DNA of 64,000 nucleotides from a bacterium (GCA_030432695.1 JAUILN010000003.1:710707-774706); one strand, 5' to 3'. Shown: positions 1 to 11,477, counted from the stretch's first letter. Numbers and translations: made by a program. Notes: generated by a model from the sequence alone, not told the origin.

Positions 1-3000
1 TGGATATGGGACGGGCGGGACGTGCTCGGCCAACAGCTCCCCACCGGTTCGTATCCGTACGAACTGGTGGTCCAGAGCCTCAACGCGCAGACCGCGGTGG
101 CGGTGCCCGATCGCTTCGGCAACACCTCGATCCGCAGCTTCACGCAGACGTATCCCGGCCTGACGGTGCTGAGCAGCGAGATACAGGAGGGTCGCGCCGT
201 CGTCATCAATCTCCAGGACAGTCCCTATGGCGCAGGCTGGAGACTGCTCGAGGAGCCGCGCCTGTACTTCGACAGCGACTCCGCCATCGTACTGTTGGAG
301 GGCAACTCCAACTGGACGCGGTTCGAGCCCGATCCGAACACCGTCAACCTCTGGGCCGGTCCCGGCCACGACTCCAGCACCATGGTGTTCAACCCGAACA
401 CCGGCGGTTTCCTCCGGACCTTCCCGGATGGCGAGCAGCACGTGTTCGGTCGCGACGGCAGCGTCGAGAGGATCGTCGATCGCTTTGGTGCCCAGATCCG
501 CTTCGAGCGCGACAACGGGCTCTTGACCCGCGTGGTTTCGCGGACCGGCTACACCTACGACTTCGCCTACGACGGGCGCGGCAAGCTGGCGTCGATCACC
601 GACTCCGTGAACCGCACGACCGCGATCACGGTCGACGTGAATGGCGACCTGGTGGCGCTGACCGACGCGGCGGGCTCGAGCCGCAGCTTCCAGTACGACG
701 CCGCGCACCGGTTGATCGGTCAGGTGCAGGCACGGGGGGAGCGCTCCGAGTACGTCTACCAGAACGGCCGCATCTCCCACGCGCGCGCGTTCGACACCGA
801 CGGGACGACACTGCTGCGCGAGCGACGGTTCGCGCCGAGTTCGGTCCAGGGTGAGATCGGCCGCGCGCTGGCCAACGGCTTCGGCACGCTCGATACGCCG
901 ATCCCCGCGGTCGGTGACCGTGTCGACCTGGTGGTCGACGGGCGTGGCGAGGAGACCGTCCACGTCGTGGGGAGCAACGGCCTCACGAGCTCGGTACGCG
1001 ACGCGCTCGGCAACACCACGAGCTACGTCTACAACGCCAATGGGCTGCTCGAGTCGCTGACGAGGCCGAACGGCTGGCGGACGACCTATCAGTACGACGC
1101 AGACGGGAACGTCGTCCTGGAACGCGACTACGAGGCGGTCAACACGTTGCGCGTCACCCGGACCTTCGAGCACAACGCGGTCTTCGACCAGGTCTCCCGT
1201 GCGGTCGACGAGGAGGGCAAGCAGAGCCTGTTCCGCTACGACGTGCTCGGCAACCTGCTGGAGGTCGAGGACCACGACCAGGCGGTGACGCGCTACTTCT
1301 ACGAGGACCCCCGGTTCCCGAACCTGCAGACGCGCGCGGTCGGTCCGCTCGGCGAGCGCACCTATTTCCAGTACGACGTTCACGGCAACGTCGAGTCGGT
1401 GACGACCTTCCCCGACCCGGCGACGGCGCCGAATGGGCGGGCGACCATGATCGGGCGGGACCGGATCGGCAACGCGATCTCGATCACCGACCCGTTGGGG
1501 CACCAGACGCAGTTCACCTACGACGCCTTCAACCGGGTGGCCACGCTGCGCAACCACCTGACGCATACGCTGACGTTCGACTACGGCAGCCAGGGCTGCG
1601 GGTGTTCGACACCCAACCTGACGACCGTGACGTTCCCGAACCAGGCCACCATCCGCTACGAGTACGACGGTCTGAACCGGCTGGTGCGGCGGACCGACCA
1701 GCTCGGCCGATCTTCGGTGTTCGCCTACGACCCCGAGGGCAATCTGCTCGCGACCACCAACCGGGTCGGGCAGACCGTCCAGTACGCCTACGACGCCGTC
1801 GGGCACTTGGTCAGCAAGCTGCTGCCCGGCGGGGAGCTGACGGTCTACGAGTACGACCAGCTCGGCAAGCTGGTGGCGATGGACGACCCACTGTGTTCGC
1901 TCACCTACGTGCGGGACTTCTACGGGCGGATGACCTCGGCCACCACGGTCCTCGATCTGCCGGTGGGTGGCGGACGCCCGCAGGGCTTCGTCCATACGCT
2001 CGATTACACCTACGACCGGGTCCACGATCGGCGGACCCTTCACGACAGCCTGGGCATCGCGAACTTCAACTACACCTACGACGACCTGCACCGGTTGACG
2101 GAGGTGATCGACAATGCCAACACGGCGCGGCGTTGGACCTACGCCTATGACCTGTCAGGCCACCTGACGAGTCGGACGATCCGGCCGGCGAACCTCGTCA
2201 CGACGCTGGCCTACGATCCCGGCGAGCGGCTCGAGTCGGTGCAGGTCGCGAGCGTGCCGACGCTCGAGTTGGACTTCGACTACGACGCGGCCGGCAAGCT
2301 CACGCGGCGCGAGCAACGCCTCGGCGGTGTTCCCGAGGTCACGACCTACGACTACGACGGAGCCGACCAGCTGACCCGGGTGATGGCGGGTACGGCCTAC
2401 GGCGACAATCGAGTCGACCGGACCCATACCTACGATGCGGCCCAGCGGCTGCTCTCCGACGGAGAGTACAACTACACCTACGACTTCGAGGGGCGGCTGG
2501 TCCAGCGCGTGCGCCAGGGCTCGACCCGCACCGATGTCTATGTCTGGGACGCGGAGGATCGGTTGCGCGAGCACCGCCAGACCGTCGTCCGTCAGGGGCG
2601 GGTCGTCACCGCGTTGGAGGTCCGCTACTGCTACGACCCGCTCGGGCGGCGGATCGAGAAGAGCGTGAACGGCGTGGTGACGCGCTACGTCCACGATGGT
2701 GACGACCTCCTGCACGAGGTCGACAACCTGAATCGCGTGATCCGGACCTACGTCCATGGTCCCGGCGTCGACGATCCGGCGGCGGTGATCGACGCGGTCG
2801 ACGGGCGCACCCTGCACTACCTGCAGGGTCGACTGGACACGGTGGTCGGGCTGGTCGACGACGCGGGGAACCTGGTGCAGAGCTACGTCTACGACGAATT
2901 CGGGCAGGTCCTCGACAGCATGGATCCGGGCCTGCTGCAGGCCTACGGCTACACCGGCCGGGCCTACGACCACGAGAGCGGGCTCTACGACTACCGGGCG

Positions 3001-3321
3001 CGGCTCTACGATCCGCGTGTCGGTCGCTTCCTCAGCGAGGACCCGGCGCAGCTGGCGGGAGGAAGGAACCTCTACGGCTACGTGCTGAACGATCCGGTCA
3101 ACGCGAACGATCCGTTCGGGCTCGCGCCGGGGCTGGCCTGCGTCAATACGTGCAATCTGAAGTGGAAGACCGCCAAGGCGTTGGAAGAGCCGAACGCCTG
3201 TTGCGAGCGTGAGAAGTGCAAGAAGAAGTGTCAGGACCAGGTCGACTGCGTTCCGTACGACTGTCTCTACAAGACGTCCCCGTCGTGCATCCTCAAGACC
3301 CTGTGGCGCTGCTTCAAGTGA
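1..3321 (+). CDS. RHS/YD-repeat protein, 5' end outside window
   Basis: The reading frame is open from base 1, so the true start lies upstream; 1106 residues are visible. Dozens of YD repeats of the type Y-x-YDxxGxL run through the protein, as expected for the beta-strand shell of RHS/Tc-toxin-like secreted proteins. Near the C-terminus is the RHS-associated core (GLYDYRARLYDP, then GRFLSEDP, then NDPVNANDPFG), ending near residue 1044. The last ~62 residues form the variable tip, with ten cysteines and many lysines and no toxin fold that I recognise. No immunity-like gene follows; the next gene starts 10 bp later and is probably co-transcribed. RHS family assignment is firm; the role (contact-dependent effector, adhesin or matrix protein) is inference. 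Confidence 0.93.
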   Translation, partial: WIWDGRDVLGQQLPTGSYPYELVVQSLNAQTAVAVPDRFGNTSIRSFTQTYPGLTVLSSEIQEGRAVVINLQDSPYGAGWRLLEEPRLYFDSDSAIVLLEGNSNWTRFEPDPNTVNLWAGPGHDSSTMVFNPNTGGFLRTFPDGEQHVFGRDGSVERIVDRFGAQIRFERDNGLLTRVVSRTGYTYDFAYDGRGKLASITDSVNRTTAITVDVNGDLVALTDAAGSSRSFQYDAAHRLIGQVQARGERSEYVYQNGRISHARAFDTDGTTLLRERRFAPSSVQGEIGRALANGFGTLDTPIPAVGDRVDLVVDGRGEETVHVVGSNGLTSSVRDALGNTTSYVYNANGLLESLTRPNGWRTTYQYDADGNVVLERDYEAVNTLRVTRTFEHNAVFDQVSRAVDEEGKQSLFRYDVLGNLLEVEDHDQAVTRYFYEDPRFPNLQTRAVGPLGERTYFQYDVHGNVESVTTFPDPATAPNGRATMIGRDRIGNAISITDPLGHQTQFTYDAFNRVATLRNHLTHTLTFDYGSQGCGCSTPNLTTVTFPNQATIRYEYDGLNRLVRRTDQLGRSSVFAYDPEGNLLATTNRVGQTVQYAYDAVGHLVSKLLPGGELTVYEYDQLGKLVAMDDPLCSLTYVRDFYGRMTSATTVLDLPVGGGRPQGFVHTLDYTYDRVHDRRTLHDSLGIANFNYTYDDLHRLTEVIDNANTARRWTYAYDLSGHLTSRTIRPANLVTTLAYDPGERLESVQVASVPTLELDFDYDAAGKLTRREQRLGGVPEVTTYDYDGADQLTRVMAGTAYGDNRVDRTHTYDAAQRLLSDGEYNYTYDFEGRLVQRVRQGSTRTDVYVWDAEDRLREHRQTVVRQGRVVTALEVRYCYDPLGRRIEKSVNGVVTRYVHDGDDLLHEVDNLNRVIRTYVHGPGVDDPAAVIDAVDGRTLHYLQGRLDTVVGLVDDAGNLVQSYVYDEFGQVLDSMDPGLLQAYGYTGRAYDHESGLYDYRARLYDPRVGRFLSEDPAQLAGGRNLYGYVLNDPVNANDPFGLAPGLACVNTCNLKWKTAKALEEPNACCEREKCKKKCQDQVDCVPYDCLYKTSPSCILKTLWRCFK

Positions 3322-3326
3322 GGAGG
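3321..3326 (+). promoter_or_regulatory. Shine-Dalgarno for repeat surface protein
   Basis: AGGAGG begins on the last base of the RHS stop codon and lies 5 nt before ATG 3332. This strong SD fixes the start and supports translation from an RHS-led transcript. It contrasts with most other genes here, which lack an SD. Confidence 0.85.
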
Positions 3327-3331
3327 ACGAC

Positions 3332-6300
3332 ATGAAGTCCATCAAGCTCGTTCCCGCGTTCCTCGCGACTCTCTTCGCAGTCGCGCCGCTGGTCGCCCAG
3401 AGCACCACGCGAACCTACGTCCTCGACGCGGACGGCAACCGTGCCAGTTCGACGCGCCAGGTGCGGTTCACCGCGGCACGGGGTTACGCCATCGATCCGC
3501 GCCGCGCCCTGGTCGGCGAGCGCATCAACGTCTATGGCCGCAACCTGCCGGCCGGCAATCCCGGAGCGGTCGCCGTCGACTTCGGCGGAGTCCCGGCGCC
3601 GGTGATCGCCGTTTCGGAGCGCGTCCTCACCGTCGAGATTCCGGTCTCGGCACAGAGCGGCAGCCTCAATCTGTCGATCCAAGGCGGGCCACCGGTTTCG
3701 ATCGGCGCGGTCGACATCGCCGGCGTGGTGGTGACGCCCGGCAATCCGACCCTCGATTACGGGCAGACCCAGGCATTCACGGCCCAGGTGATCGGCAATG
3801 GCGACCAGTCCGTGACGTGGCGCGTCGATGGCATCGCCGGCGGCAATGCCGCGGTCGGCACGATCACACCGGCCGGGCTCTACACCGCCCCTGGGATCAC
3901 CTCTGCACAGGCCTTCCCGTTCGTGATCGAAGCCCGGAGCGCCGCACTGGGGATCTCCGGCTACGCGCTGGTGGAGTTGTCGTGTGCCAGCTCCTCGACC
4001 CTACCGAATCGCACGCTCACCTCCGGCACGCTCGCCAACCGATACGAACGGGATTGCTTCCAGTTCACCGGACAGGCCCTGAAGCGCGTCTACGTGGCGC
4101 TGCGGTCGGATCGATCGATCCGATCGCTGACCTTGCGACGGTCGAACGGCGACGTGCTTGCCACGACCGGTGCAGGTGCCGACCTGCGGATCCCCTCGCT
4201 GATCCTCCCCGAGGACGACCAGTATCGCCTGGAGGTCCAGGGCGATGCGGTCGGGGGTGGCTCCTACCGCATCTGGGTGGACATGCACGACGAGCTGCCC
4301 GATGGCCGTTGGATGTCGCCGTTCTCGGGCACGTGGCAGACCGCGGGCAACTGGAGCAACGGGCGGTTGCCGGGCGCCACGGACGACGTCGTGATCCCGC
4401 CCCAACCCACGCCGGTCACCGTCACGCTGAGCGGTGGAGTCCAGGACGTGGGCTCGGTCGTCTCGGACGCGTCGCTCGTGCTCACGGGCGGTAGCCTGCG
4501 CGTGCGTTCGACGGTCCAGGTCAACGAGCTGTTCCGGATGCAGGGTGGAACGCTGGTCGAGGCGACTGTCTTGGCTGGCGCGGGTGGCGAGCCACTCGTG
4601 GTCGGTCCGTCCACGGGCAACCGTCTGGACGGGGTCGATCTCCGGACCGACATGGTCCTCGGCGAGACCAACTCGGTGGTGCGGATCGCCAACGGTCTGC
4701 GCTGCTCGGCAAGCGTTCGCATGACCGGGCAGAGCAGCAGTCTCGCCTTCGAGGGCGACGAGACGATCCACAGCGGTTCGATCGTCCTCGCCAACACCGC
4801 GGGCACTACCTACCTGGAGATGTTCGAGCCCGGCACGCTGACCATCGCTCCGGGGGTGTCGATCCAGGGTGCGCAGGCGACCCTCGGGGGCAGCGTGTTC
4901 TGGGGTCAACGCATGGACCTCGTGAACCAGGGATCGATCGTGATGGCGGACTACGGTCGGACGCTGACGATCGATGGTCGGGGTGGCAACTTCCGCAACG
5001 CGCCCGGCGGCTCGGTGGAGGTGCGGAACGGTGCGGTCTTGGTGGTGGGGGCCAGTACCTGGGAGAACCAGGGGGCGATCACCTCGGCGAGCACTCTGCG
5101 CACGGCCGGGGTCTGGACGAATTCGGGCACGCTCACGTTGGCCGCCGGGTTGGCGCAGCTCGGTGGGCGGTTCACGCCTGCCGGGTTCGGGACCTTCGTC
5201 AATCAGGGTGCGAAGGTCTTCGTGACCGGCACCTTCGACCTCGACACCGGCACGTTCACCTTGCCCGCGGCGTTCGGTTCCTGGCACCTCGACGGAGGCA
5301 ACATCCGTAACGGCACTCTCGTGCTGCCGCCTGCCGGTCTCCTGATCCGGCCGAACAACGCCAACCGCCTGGTCGGCGCGGTGATCCACGGAGATCTCCA
5401 CTTCCGTGAGAACGGCGCGTCGCTACGCGTGGCCGAGGATCTGGAGGTGCATGGCAACATCCGCCTGTCGGCCCAGAACAGCAGCCTGGCATTCGAGGGC
5501 GACCAGTCGGTGCGCAACGCCACGATCCACTTCGAGAACTCGGCGGGTCTGAGCCACCTCGAAGCGCAGACCGCGGGAACGATCACGCTCGAGCCGAGCG
5601 TGACCATCCGCGGTGGCGGAGGACGGATCGGCGGCTCCTACTACTACGGTCAGGCGCTCGGTGTCCGGAACAGTGGGCGGGTCCTGGCGGACGTGCCGTC
5701 GGCGACCTTGGACATCGACGGCCGCGGTGGCACCTTCATCAACGAGCCGACCGGTCTGATGATCGTCCGGCCCGGCTCTGCGCTGACCGTCAATGCCTCG
5801 GTCTGGAACAACCAGGGTACGCTGGTCTCCGACGGCACCCTGGACATGCGCGGTGGGTGGTCGAACGGCGGCACGATCCGACTGCTGTCCGGAGTCGCCA
5901 AGCTCGGCGGCTCATTCACGCTGTCGGGACTGGGAATCCTCGAGAATCAGGGCGCGTCGGTGGAGATCACCGGGGCGTTCGAACTCAAGGGCAGCACGCT
6001 GGTGCTCGACGGCGGACTGGGTAGCTGGTCGCTGAACGGTGGTTCGTTCCGCAACGGCACGGTGCAGCTCGGCAACGGTGCGGTCTTGCAGGCGAGGGCC
6101 AACACCTCCAACCGCCTGGTGGCCGTGACCGTGATGGGCGACATCCTGCTCGCCGACAGCAGTTCGGTCGTGCGGATCGCGGGAGACCTCGACATCCAGG
6201 GCGCCGTGCGTCTCCAGGGCAATCGCGCGAGCCTGGCGTTCGAGGGTGACCAGACCATCCGTCGTGGGACGATCGTCTTCGAGGCGGTCTCGGGCCTGTG

Positions 6301-8290
6301 TCAGATGGAGAACGTCTCCGACGGTCGGCTGACGATCGCGCAGGGCGTGCTCGTCCACGGTGCACTGGGCACGATCGGCGGGTCCTGGCAGTGGGGTCGG
6401 CGCATGGACATCGACAATCACGGCACGATCCGCAGCGATGGCGGCGCCGGCCTCACCGTCGATGGCCGCGGCGGCACGTTCACGAACATGTCCGGCGGCG
6501 TCGTCACGGTGGATGCCGGCTCGTCGCTCGCGATGAGTGCGACCAACTGGGTCAACCAGGGCACCCTGAGTTCCGATGGAGCGCTCGATCTGAACGGCGC
6601 CTGGAGGAACTTGGGGACCCTCGCGCTGAACGCCGGTTCGGCGAACTTCGGCGGGACCTTCACGCCGCCCGATCTCGGGGCGTTCGTGAACAATGGCGTC
6701 GAGGTCCTGCTCGACGGCACGCTCGATCTGGCCGGAGGTGGCTTCACCCTCGATGCGACCACCGGCGACTGGCAGCTGGCGGGCGGGGTCATCCGCGACG
6801 GCACGCTCAACCAGAGCGGTTCCGTTCTGCGGGTCGGCGCCAGTACCGCGAACCGGCTCCTGTCGGTCGTCGTCAATGGGGATCTGTTGCTACCGTTCAG
6901 CAGCTCCGTCGTGCGCATCGGCGGCGACCTGCGGGTGAACGGCAGCGTGCGGCTGCAGGGCAACCGCGCCAGCCTCGCGTTCGAGGGCGACCAGACGGTC
7001 CGCGCGCCGTCGGCGATCTCCTTCGAGGTGGCGAGTGGCCTCAACCAGATGGAGATGGTCTCCGACGGGACGTTGACCCTGGAGCCTGGTGTGGTGGTCC
7101 ATGGCGCCCGCGGCACGATCGGTGGCTCCTGGCAGTGGGGGCGACGGATGGATCTCGTCAACCGGGGTGCGATCGTGGCCGACCAGAGCGGTGGACTCAC
7201 GATCGACGGGCGGGGCGGGACCTTCACGAACCGCCCAGGCGCGGTCGCGCGGACGGCCAACGGTGGCGCGCTGACCATCGGCGCCGCGGTCTCCGACAAC
7301 CAGGGAGCGATCCAATCGGCGGATGCCTTCAGCATCTCCGGTGACTGGACCAACACCGGGACGATCAGTCTGACCGGCGGCACCGCGACGCTCGGCGGTG
7401 CCTTCTCGCCGGCGGACCTCGGTGCGTTCTCCAACACCGGGGCCGACGTCACGTTGTCGGCGACCGTGGATCTGGCGGGTGGCGCGCTGACTCTCGACGG
7501 CACGACCGGTGACTGGGTCATGTCGGGCGCGGTGATCCAGAACGGCTCGCTGGTTCAGAGCGGCGCTCGCTTGATCCCGGCTGCCAACTCCGGCAACCGA
7601 CTGCTCGGTGTGTCGATCACCGGTGACCTGCTCCTCGACCGGAGCAGCGCAGTCGTGCGGATCGGCGGTGGGCTCCGGGTGTCGGGAGGGTCGGTTCGGC
7701 TTTCGGGCGCTCGCACCAGCCTCGGCTTCGAGGGCAGTCAGAACGTGGAGACCGGCACCCGGATCTCGATCGAGACCACGACGACGCCCTGCGTTCTCGA
7801 GATGGTCAGCGCCGGTTCGCTGACTTTCCTGTCCGGCAGTTCGCTGGTCGGGTCGGGTCCCGTCACCGTCGGTGGCTCCTGGTACTGGGGCCAGGCGATG
7901 AACCAGGTCGACAATCGAGGTCGGATCGAACTGACCGGCTCGGGCACGATCCAGAGTCTCGTCGTCAACTCCGGGGTGATCTCTCCAGGGGGTGCCGGGA
8001 TGGCGGGGGTGACCCGACTGACCCGGGGTTACACACAGACCGCCAACGGGTCGTTGGCCATCGATCTCGGTGGCTTGACCGCGCAGACGACCTTCGACCA
8101 GCTCGTGGTCACCGGGACGGTCAGTCTGGGGGGAGCGCTCGGTGTCGCCACTTTCGGCGGCTTCACACCGGGCTCTGGCAACACCTTCCAGGTGATCAGC
8201 TCCGGCCAGCCGTCGGGGACCTTCTCGAACACGGTCCCCAACTTCACGATCTCGTACCCGGCCACGGGTGTCGTGCTGACCCGCCAGTGA
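3332..8290 (+). CDS. Large secreted repeat protein (five ~248-aa beta repeats)
   Basis: A 1652-aa protein with a clear signal peptide (MKSIKLVPAFLATLFAVAPL, cleavage after VAQ). The frame extends upstream, but ATG 3332 has the SD and the signal peptide. Order: a short YD-like strand (TYVLDADGNR, about residues 25-34), an IPT/TIG-like domain (~50-130), a Big-like Ig domain (~130-220), a PPC-like beta domain (~220-330), then five long repeats starting at residues 430, 678, 927, 1174 and 1422 (period 247-249, the last incomplete). Each repeat carries NRL, SLAFEGD, a WGQ/WGR-x-M block, DGRGG-x-F and an NQG or similar block, typical of beta-helical adhesins. The C-terminus (GSLAIDLGG ... FDQLVVTG ... 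GGFTPGSGNTF) resembles the end module of secreted beta-strand-repeat proteins. No autotransporter barrel is present. A surface adhesin or stalk/matrix protein is inference. Confidence 0.88.
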   Translation: MKSIKLVPAFLATLFAVAPLVAQSTTRTYVLDADGNRASSTRQVRFTAARGYAIDPRRALVGERINVYGRNLPAGNPGAVAVDFGGVPAPVIAVSERVLTVEIPVSAQSGSLNLSIQGGPPVSIGAVDIAGVVVTPGNPTLDYGQTQAFTAQVIGNGDQSVTWRVDGIAGGNAAVGTITPAGLYTAPGITSAQAFPFVIEARSAALGISGYALVELSCASSSTLPNRTLTSGTLANRYERDCFQFTGQALKRVYVALRSDRSIRSLTLRRSNGDVLATTGAGADLRIPSLILPEDDQYRLEVQGDAVGGGSYRIWVDMHDELPDGRWMSPFSGTWQTAGNWSNGRLPGATDDVVIPPQPTPVTVTLSGGVQDVGSVVSDASLVLTGGSLRVRSTVQVNELFRMQGGTLVEATVLAGAGGEPLVVGPSTGNRLDGVDLRTDMVLGETNSVVRIANGLRCSASVRMTGQSSSLAFEGDETIHSGSIVLANTAGTTYLEMFEPGTLTIAPGVSIQGAQATLGGSVFWGQRMDLVNQGSIVMADYGRTLTIDGRGGNFRNAPGGSVEVRNGAVLVVGASTWENQGAITSASTLRTAGVWTNSGTLTLAAGLAQLGGRFTPAGFGTFVNQGAKVFVTGTFDLDTGTFTLPAAFGSWHLDGGNIRNGTLVLPPAGLLIRPNNANRLVGAVIHGDLHFRENGASLRVAEDLEVHGNIRLSAQNSSLAFEGDQSVRNATIHFENSAGLSHLEAQTAGTITLEPSVTIRGGGGRIGGSYYYGQALGVRNSGRVLADVPSATLDIDGRGGTFINEPTGLMIVRPGSALTVNASVWNNQGTLVSDGTLDMRGGWSNGGTIRLLSGVAKLGGSFTLSGLGILENQGASVEITGAFELKGSTLVLDGGLGSWSLNGGSFRNGTVQLGNGAVLQARANTSNRLVAVTVMGDILLADSSSVVRIAGDLDIQGAVRLQGNRASLAFEGDQTIRRGTIVFEAVSGLCQMENVSDGRLTIAQGVLVHGALGTIGGSWQWGRRMDIDNHGTIRSDGGAGLTVDGRGGTFTNMSGGVVTVDAGSSLAMSATNWVNQGTLSSDGALDLNGAWRNLGTLALNAGSANFGGTFTPPDLGAFVNNGVEVLLDGTLDLAGGGFTLDATTGDWQLAGGVIRDGTLNQSGSVLRVGASTANRLLSVVVNGDLLLPFSSSVVRIGGDLRVNGSVRLQGNRASLAFEGDQTVRAPSAISFEVASGLNQMEMVSDGTLTLEPGVVVHGARGTIGGSWQWGRRMDLVNRGAIVADQSGGLTIDGRGGTFTNRPGAVARTANGGALTIGAAVSDNQGAIQSADAFSISGDWTNTGTISLTGGTATLGGAFSPADLGAFSNTGADVTLSATVDLAGGALTLDGTTGDWVMSGAVIQNGSLVQSGARLIPAANSGNRLLGVSITGDLLLDRSSAVVRIGGGLRVSGGSVRLSGARTSLGFEGSQNVETGTRISIETTTTPCVLEMVSAGSLTFLSGSSLVGSGPVTVGGSWYWGQAMNQVDNRGRIELTGSGTIQSLVVNSGVISPGGAGMAGVTRLTRGYTQTANGSLAIDLGGLTAQTTFDQLVVTGTVSLGGALGVATFGGFTPGSGNTFQVISSGQPSGTFSNTVPNFTISYPATGVVLTRQ
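4619..7960 (+). repeat. Five in-frame repeats, period 741-747 nt
   Basis: Unit starts, marked by the NRL motif, fall at 4619, 5363, 6110, 6851 and 7595; spacings are 744, 747, 741 and 744 nt. The fifth unit is incomplete. DNA similarity is moderate, so the units are diverged protein repeats rather than a recent tandem duplication. Confidence 0.85.
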
Positions 8291-8328
8291 GCGCGCTGGG
8301 TGCGGCGGGAATCGCGGCCTCCTGGCCG

Positions 8329-8334
8329 TAGACT
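8329..8334 (+). promoter_or_regulatory. -10-like hexamer, leaderless start of 8341 gene
   Basis: TAGACT lies 6 nt before ATG 8341. No SD is present. Transcription would start at or next to the A of ATG. Confidence 0.5.
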
Positions 8335-8340
8335 CTCGCC

Positions 8341-9366
8341 ATGCCCGAGACCGTTCGTTCCTCTGCACTCCTCGCGCTCGCCGTGGCCTCGATCCTGGCG
8401 GCTGACCTCATGGCCCAGGACCCGACCGAGCAGCCACCTGAGGTCCACCTCGGCACCGGTCGCCACTCCTACACCTGGGTCCGCGGCTTCGCGACGCTGC
8501 CCGACCAGCCGGAGCTCGGCAATACCCACGGCTGCGTGGCCGTCGACTCCGCCGGGCGGATCTACTTCAACACCGACACCGAGCGGTCGGTCTGCGTGTT
8601 CGAGCCGGACGGCACGTTCGTGAAGTCCTGGGGCAAGTCGTTCGCAGGCGGCCTGCACGGCATGACGATCGCGCGCGAGGGGGAGCGCGAGGTCGTCTAT
8701 CTGGCGCACACCGGCCGGCACGAGGTGCTGAAGACCACGCTCGATGGCGAGGTGTTGTGGTCGCGCGGCGTGCCCGAGGAGGCCGGCATCTACAAGGATG
8801 CAGGGCAGTACAAGCCGACCGACATCGTGGTTGCGCCCAACGGCTCGATCTACGTGGCGGATGGCTACGGCCAGAGCTGGGTCCACCAGTTCGAGCAGGA
8901 CGGGACCTACGTCCGTTCGTGGGGAGGCCGCGGCACCGAGCCGGGCCGCATGCAGACGCCGCACGGCATCTGCGTCGACACGCGTGGTGACGAGCCGCGG
9001 CTGATCGTCGCCGACCGCGAGAACGGTCGGCTGCAGATCTTCGACCTCGACGGCGGGCTCCGCGGCGTGGTCTCCGGCATCTTCCGTCGGCCGTGCAACG
9101 TGTTCATGCACCCCAACGGCCGTGACCTCGTGGTGCCCGACCTCGCCGGTCGGGTGACGATCCTCAACGAGAAGAACGAGCTGGTCTGCCACCTCGGCGA
9201 CCAGCCCGACCCGAACAAGCGCGCGAAGAACGGGATCGACAAGGCGGACTGGCGCGACGGGGAGTTCCTGTCGCCCCACGGCGCGGCGTTCGACGCGAAC
9301 GGCGATCTCTACGTACTGGACTGGAACCGGCATGGTCGGGTGACCCGACTCGCCGTCGCGCGCTGA
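8341..9366 (+). CDS. Secreted NHL-repeat six-bladed propeller protein
   Basis: A 341-aa protein with a signal peptide (about residues 1-25, ending DLMAQ). The rest is a propeller of NHL-type blades. Recognisable blade motifs are GCVAVDSAGRIYFNTDTERSV, DIVVAPNGSIYVADGYGQSW, GICVDTRGDEPRLIVADREN and GAAFDANGDLYVLDWNRHGR, with intervening V-x-F-x-x-DG segments. Such proteins resemble peptidyl-alpha-hydroxyglycine lyase or NHL scaffold propellers, and in planctomycetes they are often periplasmic. The substrate is not predictable. A multi-element hairpin follows the stop codon. Fold confidence is high; function is open. Confidence 0.85.
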   Translation: MPETVRSSALLALAVASILAADLMAQDPTEQPPEVHLGTGRHSYTWVRGFATLPDQPELGNTHGCVAVDSAGRIYFNTDTERSVCVFEPDGTFVKSWGKSFAGGLHGMTIAREGEREVVYLAHTGRHEVLKTTLDGEVLWSRGVPEEAGIYKDAGQYKPTDIVVAPNGSIYVADGYGQSWVHQFEQDGTYVRSWGGRGTEPGRMQTPHGICVDTRGDEPRLIVADRENGRLQIFDLDGGLRGVVSGIFRRPCNVFMHPNGRDLVVPDLAGRVTILNEKNELVCHLGDQPDPNKRAKNGIDKADWRDGEFLSPHGAAFDANGDLYVLDWNRHGRVTRLAVAR

Positions 9367-9367
9367 T

Positions 9368-9405
9368 CCTTCTCTCTGGCCCTTCTCTCTGGCCCTTCTT
9401 TCTGG
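9368..9405 (+). repeat. Three 13-bp tandem copies
   Basis: CCTTCTCTCTGGC appears at 9368 and 9381, and a diverged copy CCTTCTTTCTGG at 9394. The third copy forms the left arm of the palindrome at 9393-9435, suggesting slippage at the edge of that element. Confidence 0.75.
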
Positions 9406-9435
9406 TTGGTGCCAGGCACCGAACAGAAAGAAGGG
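9393..9435. repeat. Palindromic element 1, GGTGCC/GGCACC core
   Basis: Outer arms CCCTTCTTTCTG (9393-9404) and CAGAAAGAAGGG (9424-9435) are perfectly complementary. An inner stem GGTGCC (9408-9413) pairs with GGCACC (9415-9420) around a single A. The reverse strand reads TGTTCGGTGCCTGGCAC, shared exactly with the element at 32363-32393. It can act as a transcription-stopping hairpin behind the propeller gene but has no T-run. It is most likely a REP/MITE-like repeat. Confidence 0.8.
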
Positions 9436-9469
9436 ATGTGTAGACTGGCGCGGCTCCGGACCCATTGCC

Positions 9470-11398
<1,929 letters not shown>

Positions 11399-11442
11399 AG
11401 GTCGGGTCGAATGCCCGGTCCGCACGCGGCTCCGGGCTTGGC

Positions 11443-11468
11443 TATCGTGGGGTGGCCTCCCCGAAGGA
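11443..11468 (+). promoter_or_regulatory. -10-like hexamer and weak SD before 11478 gene
   Basis: TATCGT (11443-11448) would start transcription near 11455. GAAGGA (11463-11468) lies 9 nt before ATG 11478. This is one of the few genes in the window with a plausible short leader. Confidence 0.4.
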
Positions 11469-11477
11469 TTTCCGACC

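Noticed and set aside
2155..3408. 417-aa minus-strand frame across the RHS 3' end
   Set aside because: Val/Asp/Arg-rich composition expected from the complement of YD repeats; no start signal or homology.
3321..3700. Immunity gene for the RHS tip
   Set aside because: No separate small frame with a start exists; the space is taken by the signal peptide and Ig-like start of the repeat protein.
4619..7960. CRISPR-like or satellite repeat
   Set aside because: Repeats are ~744 nt, in frame and protein-coding, with no spacer/repeat structure.
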